A stretch of DNA of 64,000 nucleotides from JAPOUP01 sp965199865 (GTDB lineage: Bacteria > Pseudomonadota > Alphaproteobacteria > Rhodobacterales > Rhodobacteraceae), in NCBI GenBank assembly GCA_965199865.1, contig CBDATU010000023.1:62001-126000 (forward strand). The letters run 5' to 3'. Under the pieces are notes generated by a model. It made no database searches, was not told where the DNA came from, and saw only the letters and a list, made by a program, of their open reading frames with translations. The translations under genes were made by a program, and so were the position numbers. Every line of letters begins with the position of its first letter. The first letter of the stretch is position 1. This document shows, one piece after another, positions 15,196-22,970 of the stretch.

Positions 15196-17108
15196 ATCTA
15201 TGAGGATAGTTCATCAATGAGTTGTCGATGCGCCAGCGCAGCTCGTAGCGCCTCAGGGCGGTCTCCGCCGTCCGCATGCCGTCGCCGCCCTCGTTGGACA
15301 GGAGCATCCAGTGCAGCGCCTCCCCTCCCTTCGCGACGCGCTTCGGCGGGTTCTCCTCGATGGCGGAGACCACCGTCACGGGCAGCGGGCGCCTGTCCTT
15401 CGCGTCCCTCGGCGCCGCGATGTCCAGTTCCGCGCAGCGCAGCGTCAGCGTGGCGACGCGCGCTTTCCGGGCCTTCGGCCCGCCGCGTTCGGGAACGGTG
15501 ATCCTGCGGTGGCCGACCGGCTCCAGCGCGGCGACATGCTCCCACAGGCACCTTTCGTCGCCGTCGGGCAGCGCCACGCGCCGCTTCGCCGAGCGGCTCG
15601 CCCGCACCAGCAGCGCGGCGCCGGTCCGGTCCGCTTCGCGGAGAAGGGCCCAGAAGTCGCCTTCGCGGTCACAGACGCTCACGACCTTCGCGTCCGGGCA
15701 GGCCTCCGCGAGCTCTCCGGCCCGCCGCAGCCCGTCGATCCAGCGGGCGCTGTCCCTGTCCGGCCGCCGCCGGAAGTCCGCGTCGAGCGTGAACAGCCCG
15801 AGCGGGCGTCCGCTGCCGTTCAGTGCCACGCCGCAGTGGGCGAGGATGCCGTCGGTGCCCTTTCCGCCGCCGCCGAGCCCGTCCAGCCCGGACGTCGCCG
15901 CCAGGGTGCCGTAGTTCAGCGCCGTCGTGTCCTGGACAGCCAGGATCACCGGCTCCAGGCGGCAGCGCTCCACCGTCGCCTCCAGGTGGGGTTCGAGTAT
16001 GTCGTCCATGGTCACCCCAGCGTTCGAGAGCAGCCTGTAAGCCGCCTCCTGCTCCGCCCTGCCCGGAAACAGCTCCGGCACCGGCGCACCGGGCTTCCTG
16101 GTCCAGGCCGCTCCCATCGCGGCGATCCGGCGGCGGACCCGGCCGTCCGGATGGCTGCTCCGCGCGTATTCCCGCTCCGCCCAGTCGCCCCCGCGGTGCA
16201 GCGGTCCGGTATGCCCGAGCCTGCGCTCCGGCTCCGCCTGGAGAACCTTCCGCCAGTCCGGCTGCAGCGGCAGCGTCCACACGCTGCGACGGATGCCCGA
16301 ACGCCGCCCGGAGGTCAGGCCGGGACATCTCTCCCAGCCCGCCGCCCTGTAACCCGTCCCGGCGTGCTCCGGACCCACGAGCGTGTAGGCGAGGACGGGG
16401 CGGACCCCGTAGAGGGCCTGCCAGTCGTCCGCCACGCGATCCGCCGCCAGCCGCAGCGCCAGGGAGGCGAGGCCGTGGACCCTCACGGAAGGTCTGATCA
16501 GGAAGCGGTGGTTGTTAAGGACGAGGCCCATGTTCGCGATCCGCGCCCGCGCCGACCAGCCGATGGCACCGTCCCGGGGCCCCAGCTGGCATGACGCCGG
16601 AACGAAGCCCAGACCGCCGAGCCGCCCCTGCGCGCCGCTCACGATCCAGTACCGCAGCTGCCCTCCCGGAGCCCGCCGCCAGCCCTCCGGATGGTGCGTC
16701 TCCATCATCGACTCCCAGCCGCGGCGGTCCGCCTCCGCCAACGGCTCCAGCCGCACCCCGCCGAGCGCGTCCAGAGCGCACTCGACCGGAGCGCCGCCAG
16801 GGTCGTCGGCGGCCGGTCGCCCGTTGGACGACGCGAAGCGCGGCGCCGCCTCCGGCAGCGTCAGGCCGAGCTCCTCCGCGAGCAGGGGAAGGACCCGCAT
16901 CCCGGTGACCGTCGACGGCCTCCCGTCGTGGGTCAGCCAACCCTCCCGGCCGCTCAGCTCGCGGGCGAGGCCCGAACGCGTGACGCCGCCGCGGAGGCAT
17001 TCGTTCCCGAGCCACTCGACCGTGGCAGGGGAAATCTGTCTGAGACCGATATACATGGTCCCCGATTCGCATGGATCCGATCTCTAGTCAAGTATGCGGT
17101 AGTGACAG

Positions 17109-17400
17109 GTCAGGCAGGCCGTCTCCGGAGACCGCGATGTCCAGTGCCCGCACGAGTTCGGCGTCGGAGTCCGCCCGGTCGGGCATACGGGCGAGCCCAT
17201 CAGTGAACGCCGCGCCACCTTTATCGTCGGGGTCGGGCAGGATCCCCGCCCGCATGAGGAGACCGTCGATGTCCCTGACCAGATCGCGGCCGTGAATGGC
17301 ATCGCTCCGGGGAACCCGCCGGGTGACGGCGATGGCGAGCTGAAGCGCGGCGTTTTTCCGGTCCATGTCCGAAGGTGGCGTGATCGCCGTTGTGGGCGCG
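17109..17400 (-). pseudogene. Fragment of the shared C-terminal domain
   Basis: Reading minus, about 85 codons (NAALQLAIAVTRRVPRSDAIHGRDLVRDIDGLL ... MPDRADSDAELVRALDIAVS) align with the start of the C-terminal domain of the ATPase at 8828 and its paralogue (LQLALALTERVAPTKGVHGRDMNRRI ... AEADIRVELVRSMS). The rest of the domain is cut off at the IS-A end (17108). The upstream side runs into a degraded transposase. It is a third, more divergent member of the family, so the domain was present in several genes here before the IS invasion. Confidence 0.65.
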
Positions 17401-17419
17401 GCCGATGGACGCCCCGCGA

Positions 17420-18500
17420 TGCCGTCCGGGGTCCTGCCCGCCGCACGGGCCTGCGCCACGCGGCCGCAATGCGAGGGGCTGGACCTGATCGGCCGCAACC
17501 GGAACCCGCCGGGCACCCGCGGGCTGCACATGCGCTCGATGCTGGTGGTCGACGGCGATGGCGTTCCGCTGGGCGTTCCCCACGTGGAGTACAGCGCGCC
17601 GGACGACGCTACCGGAAAGACCGGGCGCTGGCTGCGGGGCCTGCGGGCGGCCTCGGCGCTGGCCGGCGACGCCGGGGACGTGCGTCCGCTGGTGGCCATG
17701 GACCGCTAGGCGGACGTGTCCGGCCCGTTCGTGGAGCGGCAGCGGCCCGGAAACGTTGACATCCTCGTGCGGGGGAGGCACGACCGCAGTCCCGGCAGAG
17801 AGGCTCCGAAGCTGTTCGGGGCCATGCGGGCAGCATCGGTACGGGTCCGGGCGGAGCTGGAGATACCGCGGGCGTCGGCGCGAAGCGGGGGTGGTGGTCG
17901 GCCGAAGGCGGCCCGTTAGGCACGCAGGGCACGGATGACGCTGCGCTGGCGGCGGCTGGCGTGCCGGCGCCGCGACGTCAGGGGAGCTGGAGATGTGAAC
18001 CGCGCACCTGCGCACCTGCGGGAGGACACGCCACCAGCCGAAGGCGGCCGGCCCCTGGAGTGGATGCTGACGGCCAGCGTGCCGGTGAGAGGCCGAGAGG
18101 ACGCGCTGGAGACCGTCCGCCTGTACCGGCTTCGCTGGCGCATCGGGGACTGGCACCGGATTCTCAGTTTGGGCTGCCGGGTGGAGGCCGCGCAGGGCCG
18201 CGCGGCGGACCGGATCGGGCGGGCGGTCACCGTCCGCGCCGTCATCGCATGGAGGCTGGCGGCCATTACCCGGCCGGGACGGGAGGCGCCAGAGCTGCCC
18301 ACCGACCTCCCGTTCACGGAAACCGGGATCATGGCGATGGAGGACCTGGCGGAGGAGCGCGGGCTGCCCGCCCCGCGGACCGTTGGAGCCGCCCTGCCCG
18401 TCATCGCCGTCTTCGGCGGCTACATGAACCGAAAGCTGACGTCCCCCCCGGACACCAGACCTTCTGGAAGAGATACACCTACCTCATGGCCGTCGCGAGA
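17420..18500 (+). pseudogene. IS4/Tn5-type transposase, degenerate
   Basis: A broken transposase spread over at least three frames. GLDLIGRNRNPPGTRGLHMRSMLVVDGDGVPLGV lies near 17478-17580. VERQRPGNVDILVRGRHDRS and ELEIPRASAR lie at 17730-17890. PLEWMLTASVPVRG, YRLRWRIGDWHRIL and VAAINGLG-like PVIAVFGGYMNRK lie at 18050-18435. An in-frame stop follows MDR at 17707. In the Y-R-E-K signature the catalytic Glu is Gly and the Lys is Ser, so it is inactive. It differs from IS-A, IS-B and IS-D and lacks a visible DruA domain. Confidence 0.75.
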
Positions 18501-18872
18501 GGCTGTGAGCTCTTGCCCGGACGAAGCAGGGGCCCGCCGGATCCCGGCACATGAAGCCCTGAGCCAATCCGTGTGTAATGGGCAGGCCCGGCACTGGCGT
18601 CGTTGGTCCATCCCTTGCGTTCGCGCAAGCCCCTCGCTGAGCAGGTGCATCCCGACCCGCATACGAATCGGATAGCAGTGAATCCTCCCGTGTAACCAAT
18701 CGTAAGTGGCGTTCCAGGGGGCACTTTTGCCATGCGGATGGGCCAGCGATGACGGTTACAGTCCGTCTCTACCATGTCGAGGGGTGGCAAGTCGGCGGTT
18801 CAACGAGACTGGTTCGCGCTTGCCGCAGCGGTCATGCGATGGTTATGTCGGCGTATAACATTGGAGGTTCAC
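18501..18872. other. Intergenic remnant, no gene recognised
   Basis: No convincing gene. The frame open from 18774 into the antitoxin (MSRGGKSAVQRDWFALAAA) has no ribosome-binding site, and the antitoxin has its own good start at 18873. The GCGTTCCAGGGGGCACTTTT stretch near 18709 could be an old IS end but has no partner. Confidence 0.4.
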
Positions 18873-19134
18873 ATGCATTCCGCGCATCTGTGCAGGGTCA
18901 GCGGCTCAGTCGTGCTCACGGTGCCACCAGCACTTCTCGACCTTCTCGAACTCCGGGCCGGTGCTAGAGTGGATATCGGTGTTGAGGACGGCCGCCTGAT
19001 CGTCGTGCCACGGAACCGCCCGAGCTATTCGCTCGAGGAATTGCTGGCGCAGTGCGATGAAGCCGCGCCAGCCGACGATGGAGACCAGGCCGTAGCTCAA
19101 TGCCCGGCCTGTCGGCAGCGAACTGCTGTAATGC
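18873..19134 (+). pseudogene. MazE/PemI-like antitoxin, frameshifted
   Basis: ATG 18873 is preceded by GGAGG (18864-18868). MHSAHLCRVSGSVVLTVPPALLDLLELRAGARVDIGVEDGRLIVVPRN is a swapped-hairpin AbrB/MazE DNA-binding domain, followed by SYSLEELLAQCDEAAP, the toxin-binding tail. Near 19090 a one-base insertion disrupts the usual C-terminus. In the shifted frame LNARPVGSELL then TAA would be restored, overlapping the toxin ATG. As it stands the frame runs on into the toxin, fusing the two. Confidence 0.8.
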
Positions 19135-19464
19135 AGCGGGGCGAGATCTGGCGTGTCAACCTCAATCCCACGTCCGGTCATGAACAGCGCGGGACTCGGC
19201 CAGTTGCGATCGTTTCGCACGCATCCTTTCAACAGGTTGACCAGGACGCCGGTCGTCCTTCCGACCGCCACGGGAGGAAACTTCGCACGACGGCGCGGCT
19301 TTGCGGTTTCGCTGGATGGCGCGGGCACCTGGACGGTCGGCGTGATCCGCCGCGGACAACCATGCAGCCTAGATCTCGATGCCCGGAACGGGAAACGTAT
19401 TGAATCCGTTCCGACGTCCATCATGGAAGATGTGCTTGCCCGCCTCGCCGCGATCCTGTCCTAA
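19132..19464 (+). pseudogene. MazF/PemK-like toxin, frameshifted
   Basis: ATG 19132 opens MQRGEIWRVNLNPTSGHEQRGTRPVAIVSHASF, the MazF/PemK endoribonuclease N-terminus. An extra T near 19228 shifts the frame. The next frame completes it with NRLTRTPVVLPTATGGNFARRRGFAVSL and ends RLAAILS at 19464. Without the insertion it would be a normal ~110 aa toxin. Both genes of the pair carry single-base insertions, so the module is dead. In-frame fusion with the antitoxin is an accidental by-product. Confidence 0.85.
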
Positions 19465-19953
19465 CCCTCAACGGCTGTGTTCCCCAACTGTCACATATAA
19501 TCAGTTAACTCTACCGGTTCTCCTTCTGTCTGATTCGCATCGACCTGCATGTGAATCCGGCAGGATTGCTCACATTCCCGCTTTGACCAGGGACAGGTGA
19601 CATGCCTTGGAAAGGCGGTGTCGGACGGAAGCCCGCCGACGCGCTTCGGGGGGAACCGGCCCCAACAGCACCGTAGGCGCCGCCTCATCCTGTCGGCCAT
19701 ATGTACAGTACGCGTCAGGCGAGACCCCGAGTCCGGATCAAGGGCGATGGCGGCGTGCCATGCATGCCTGCACAGCGACGGCGTATGGTCCCGGGACGCG
19801 TTAGCACCCTCAGCTGCATGACACGGGCCCGGAAACATTCGAATCCCATTCCCTTCGTGACAGCCCCGCGTCCATGGGTGGGTTGGTCACGCTGCCCTAC
19901 CTGATTGTCGACATTGCCGTCGGCATCGGAACCACGACCAAAGGCCACCTGCC
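19465..19953. other. Intergenic region, no gene supported
   Basis: Several 60-80 codon frames overlap on both strands, but none has a good ribosome-binding site or a recognisable motif. It is probably decayed sequence at the edge of the mobile region. Confidence 0.5.
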
Positions 19954-20226
19954 CTAACGGTTCGCAACACGTGCACGCCGTCCGCCCCGACGCCCCGACT
20001 GCACAACCTCTTCAAGCCCTGCGCGGAGAATCACGCTCATGGGATGATCTGGGGCATCAGCGCCATAAGCGTTGAGCAGCACCGCAATGGCTTCCTTTGG
20101 GACAAACTCCGAAGGTAGCCTGATCGCCCAATCCAGAAATATGGACCGACATTCGGCCGTTCCGATCCCTTCAATATGGTAAGCATCCCAGATGAGGCGA
20201 TTGCTGTCGATGTCATCAAGCTTCAT
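19954..20226 (-). CDS. Conserved hypothetical protein
   Basis: 90 aa from ATG 20226. The sequence (LIWDAYHIEGIGTAECRSIFLDWAIRLP ... AIAVLLNAYGADAPDHPMSVILRAGLEEV) is globular and helical with a basic tail (GRRGGRRARVANR). I recall similar short unannotated proteins in Rhodobacteraceae, but no function is known to me. There is no membrane segment or signal peptide. It is the first apparently intact chromosomal gene right of the mobile region, convergent with nothing and divergent from the deacylase gene. Confidence 0.65.
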   Translation of the reverse strand: MKLDDIDSNRLIWDAYHIEGIGTAECRSIFLDWAIRLPSEFVPKEAIAVLLNAYGADAPDHPMSVILRAGLEEVVQSGRRGGRRARVANR

Positions 20227-20413
20227 TCATCCACCGGGTCATTCATGCAACCTCAATATCATACCCGTCTGCAGCCGCCGGAATCCAGCCGGTTATCAGG
20301 CGGGGCACAAGCCTACCATTTTGCCTTCTCTGGATCAGCGCCTCAGCATATCATTAGTTGCCATTTCAGGACAGTGGCTGTAGGCGCTTCCTGTCTGGAA
20401 TGGGAAGCCTGGG

Positions 20414-20899
20414 ATGAGCAGGAGCCTGAAGCGGGTACGCAACGCGCTCAGGGCAGCGGGACTGGATGCTGATATTCGTGAGATGCCCGGCAACACCCGT
20501 ACCGCGGCACAGGCAGCGGAAGCCGCCGACTGTCATCTGGACCAGATCATGAAGTCCATCATATTCAGGGGAGAACGGAGCGGTGAAGCGATCCTGTTTC
20601 TCACCGCCGGTGGAAATCAGGTCGATCCGATCAAGGCAGGCGTAGTTGCGGGAGAGCGCCTGATCAAGGCTGACGCGGATCTGATTCGGTCGCAGACTGG
20701 ATTTGCCATCGGTGGCGTCGCCCCGGTGGGTCATCTGAATCCCATTCGCACCTACCTTGATGAACGCCTTCTGGAATTCGATATGGTCTGGGCCGCGGGC
20801 GGCACACCGCGACACATATTTTCCATTGATCCAGGCGAAATTCAGCGGGTGACAGGAGCGCAAGCTGCGGATTTTCTGGTGGAAAAGGTCCAGGACTGA
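20414..20899 (+). CDS. YbaK/ProX-type aminoacyl-tRNA deacylase
   Basis: 161 aa. The N-terminal helix SLKRVRNALRAAGLDADIREMPGNTRTAAQAAEA, then DQIMKSIIFRG, FLTAGGNQVDPIKAG, FAIGGVAPVGH and DMVWAAGGTPRHIFSIDPGE form the YbaK/prolyl-tRNA editing fold (lysine of IMKSIIF and GG/GH motifs conserved). Members of this family hydrolyse mischarged tRNAs such as Cys-tRNA(Pro) or Ala-tRNA(Pro) in the cytoplasm; the substrate of this branch is uncertain. ATG 20414 is preceded by GGGAAGCCTGGG, a weak site. The gene stands alone. Confidence 0.88.
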   Translation: MSRSLKRVRNALRAAGLDADIREMPGNTRTAAQAAEAADCHLDQIMKSIIFRGERSGEAILFLTAGGNQVDPIKAGVVAGERLIKADADLIRSQTGFAIGGVAPVGHLNPIRTYLDERLLEFDMVWAAGGTPRHIFSIDPGEIQRVTGAQAADFLVEKVQD

Positions 20900-21493
20900 C
20901 ATCACAATGTGGCAGACAGGCACCTGACGGGCTGGACTGTAACAAGGCTGCTTCTCAGTTTCTGGATGTCCACCTGCATTCAATGGCCGCGATAGAGGTC
21001 CGGTCGTCCGTGTATCACCTGCCAAAGTTCACCGATCGAATTACCGTCCCACCTGGCGCCTGAAACGCGGCGCGGCTGGAACCTCTCCCCTGAGCCAAAG
21101 GATCTGCCGCCTAGATCCGTAACAGGAACGGGATCTGTCAGGATATCCAAAGCTCTTGGGAAGCCTTGCTCCACAGTTCCATCGATGTTCAGCGATGGGT
21201 GTTGGAGTTCAATATCACCCCTTCACCTCTCAATATGTCTGGAAGCGCCAACCCCTGCCACAGTCAGCCCGAGAAATGCTGTCGAGACTCTATCTGCACT
21301 GAAGTGGTTTTCACTTCCCAGCACATGACTCCGAATCGATCCTCAGCAGTCGCGATATCGGCAGGCCGATGACATGGCGGTCCCCTCGCTTCGACAGTCT
21401 GGCTACCATGACCGTTTCGCACATCCTGTGCCAATGAACCGGAACCCCGCCATAACAAGGGCTGCCTCTCGTACGGATACGGACAACCGAAAA
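20900..21493. other. Intergenic region without supported gene
   Basis: About 600 bp downstream of the deacylase gene. Frames on the minus strand (20980-21174, 21264-21593) have no recognisable content. Nothing functional is visible apart from the palindromes described next. Confidence 0.5.
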
Positions 21494-21514
21494 AATGTAA
21501 ATATTTTTTACATT
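21494..21514. promoter_or_regulatory. AT-rich inverted repeat AATGTAAA-N5-TTTACATT
   Basis: Perfect 8 bp arms around a TATTT centre, about 85 bp upstream of the DUF2852 gene. It may be an operator or a weak terminator-like hairpin followed by a short T run within the arm. Confidence 0.4.
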
Positions 21515-21556
21515 GAGCCTTGACCTTCAGGCGGAGATACCCATCTGTTGCAATGT

Positions 21557-21573
21557 GAATGTGAGTCACATTC
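21557..21573. promoter_or_regulatory. Palindromic operator candidate GAATGTGA-G-TCACATTC
   Basis: A 17 bp palindrome with 8 bp arms, 24 bp before the ATG of the DUF2852 gene and directly before its ribosome-binding site. It resembles a contracted CRP/FNR-type half-site pair (TGTGA/TCACA with 1 bp instead of 6 bp between), so a different regulator is more likely. Confidence 0.4.
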
Positions 21574-21597
21574 GTCAAAACATAAGGAGACACAAAG

Positions 21598-21993
21598 ATG
21601 AGTTCTGTCGCAACATGGCCCTCTCAGGCGGAAGCATGGCTCGACGAGCGTGGCAAAGGAGCCTGGATTGCCGCAATGGTGCTGGGTTTCATCGTCTTCT
21701 GGCCGATCGGCCTTGCCCTTCTTGCCTACCTGATCTGGAGCAAACGCATGTTCAATGGAGCCTGTAAGCAGCGCCGCAGCTACGCCAAGCACAAGCGCGG
21801 CCGTCGGTTCGAAGAAACCGGGAACGCAGCTTTCGATGCCTATAAGGCAGAGACCCTTCAGCGCCTTGAGGACGAACAGGACGCGTTCGAAGCATTTCTT
21901 CAGCGTCTACGCGAAGCCAAGGACAAAGCCGAGTTCGATCAATTCATGGAAGATCGGGCAAAAACCGCGAATGCCGCTTCATCCAAAGACTAG
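21598..21993 (+). CDS. DUF2852 membrane-anchored protein
   Basis: 131 aa from ATG 21598, with AAGGAGA 8 bp upstream. After a short cytoplasmic start comes one transmembrane helix (AWIAAMVLGFIVFWPIGLALLAYLIWS), then a Lys/Arg-rich stretch (RRSYAKHKRGRRF) and a long predicted coiled coil (TLQRLEDEQDAFEAFLQRLREAKDKAEFDQFMEDR). This is the DUF2852 family, found across alphaproteobacteria with unknown function. A terminator-like hairpin follows at 22021. Confidence 0.9.
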   Translation: MSSVATWPSQAEAWLDERGKGAWIAAMVLGFIVFWPIGLALLAYLIWSKRMFNGACKQRRSYAKHKRGRRFEETGNAAFDAYKAETLQRLEDEQDAFEAFLQRLREAKDKAEFDQFMEDRAKTANAASSKD

Positions 21994-22020
21994 GCCACCT
22001 TGTTCAAAGACATCTTTCCT

Positions 22021-22044
22021 GCAGGCCCCCAAGGCGGGGCCTGC
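22021..22044 (+). terminator. GC-rich hairpin after DUF2852 gene
   Basis: Stem GCAGGCCCC / GGGGCCTGC (9 bp perfect) with a 6 nt loop, 28 bp after the DUF2852 stop. There is no U tract, so it may be a weak terminator or an mRNA-stabilising hairpin before the RDD gene. Confidence 0.6.
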
Positions 22045-22068
22045 CTACATACAGCGAGCGGCCGCACG

Positions 22069-22527
22069 ATGACAGTCGACAGTCCTGCACACTGGGACCT
22101 GCCTGATCCGGAAACCAATCCCGAACTCTACTCAAACGTGCTGCCTAAGCGGTTCTTTGCCTGGATAGCGGATACCGCCCTGATTGTCTTTTTCACCGTA
22201 TTGAGCCTGCCATTAACCGCTTTCACCGCACTATTCTATTTGCCAGCAATGTACCTGGCCATCGGCCTTGTATACCGGACGCTCACACTTGCGTCGGGGT
22301 CTGCGACCTGGGGAATGCGCCTGACGGGTATAGAACTCCGCACGCATGAAGGAAGAGAGTTCGATCTACGGATGGCACTGCTTCACACGCTCGGGTTTTC
22401 GATCTCCATTTCGGTTGTGGTTCTTCAGATCCTGTCCATAGCACTGATGCTGACCACACAGCGCGGTCAGGGGTTGACGGATCTGATTCTTCGAACGACG
22501 GCGGTGAACAGGACGCATTCTGGCTGA
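22069..22527 (+). CDS. RDD-family membrane protein
   Basis: 152 aa from ATG 22069. The frame is open further upstream, but that part overlaps the hairpin at 22021-22044. The RDD signature is visible (PKRFFAWIADTALIVF), followed by a second hydrophobic segment (AFTALFYLPAMYLAIGLVYRTL), the conserved SATWGMRLTGIELR motif and a third membrane helix (ALLHTLGFSISISVVVLQILSIALML). RDD proteins are integral inner-membrane proteins of mostly unknown role, some linked to ion transport. Spacing suggests co-transcription with the DUF2852 gene. Confidence 0.88.
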   Translation: MTVDSPAHWDLPDPETNPELYSNVLPKRFFAWIADTALIVFFTVLSLPLTAFTALFYLPAMYLAIGLVYRTLTLASGSATWGMRLTGIELRTHEGREFDLRMALLHTLGFSISISVVVLQILSIALMLTTQRGQGLTDLILRTTAVNRTHSG

Positions 22528-22970
22528 CCCCAGAAGGTCACACGCAATTTGCACCCATTTCCATCCTGAAACACGACGTCTTGCTACCAGTCATCAGATT
22601 CCACACCGGGAACGTTCAAATCTCCTGGAGCCGAGCTCGTGAAGATTTTCCGGATGGCGCAAGGCGTCTTCGCGGGAAACAGACAGGTGGGCAAGCGCAG
22701 GGAAGGTACCCGAGCAAAGCTCTTCACGCATGATCGCCCATCATCCTTACCAGCCAGAGCGGCATACCTCCCGGTCGGCTGAACATCAATATTGGTGTTC
22801 CGCTCGTACAGCTTCACCGGACATCGCCGTCGCTCACGCCGTGGTCGCGATGCGCCGAAACAAAGCGTAATGGCGAGGCTTTCCCGCAGGCAATGCATGC
22901 ATTCCATGCAATCCTCCCTGGCAGAAGCGACGGATCATGCTCATCGGCACAACAATTCCCTGGCCAGTCC
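22528..22970. other. Intergenic, possible decayed gene
   Basis: 443 bp between the convergent RDD and carnitine genes. Short minus-strand frames (22584-22907) contain no motif I can trust. No gene is assigned. Confidence 0.45.

Larger units (their letters stand above)
12873..15226 (+). mobile_element. Large-serine-recombinase mobile element
   Basis: 2354 bp inserted in the IS-A copy 3 transposase. The host sequence GAAGTATTCCTC|GATGCG is split with no duplication except a shared dinucleotide TC at both junctions (12871-12872 and 15225-15226). That is what a serine recombinase with a 2 bp crossover core would leave. The element carries a short leading gene and one large serine recombinase and little else. 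Left edge begins AAAAAAGTGAAATGAATGC; right edge ends AGTTCATCAATGAGTTG. Confidence 0.85.
12450..17056 (-). pseudogene. IS-A copy 3 transposase, interrupted
   Basis: The gene starts at ATG 17056 (MYIGLRQISPATVEWLGNEC) and reads through the DruA domain, the Tn5-type DNA-binding part and most of the DDE core to YELRWRI at 15227. It is interrupted there, just before the catalytic Glu codon, and resumes at 12872 as EEYFRALKTGTRIKDRRLD, ending at 12450. Both exon-like parts are free of other lesions, so precise excision of the insert would restore a full 750-codon gene almost identical to 1555-3807. Confidence 0.92.
12424..17108 (-). mobile_element. IS-A copy 3, split by a serine-recombinase element
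   Basis: The ends CTGTCACTACCACATACTT (12424) and GTATGCGGTAGTGACAG (ending 17108) are those of IS-A in minus orientation. Total length is 4685 bp. Removing the inserted element at 12873-15226 (2354 bp) leaves 2331 bp, exactly the size of copy 2. The flanking 9-mers differ (GTCCCGGGC left, GTCAGGCAG right), so the element has been rearranged after insertion or brought here by recombination between copies. Confidence 0.92.

Noticed and set aside
18774..18872. N-terminal extension of the antitoxin frame resembling an IS630-type start (VQRDWFALAA)
   Set aside because: Too short and without supporting sequence; the antitoxin has its own ATG with a strong ribosome-binding site.
19597..19952. Several 65-77 codon frames on both strands
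   Set aside because: Mutually overlapping, no ribosome-binding site, no recognisable domain.
22584..22907. Possible arginyl/leucyl-tRNA-protein transferase or other gene on the minus strand
   Set aside because: No family motif survives in any frame. Cys-rich pieces looked suggestive but did not align in order with the family as I know it.
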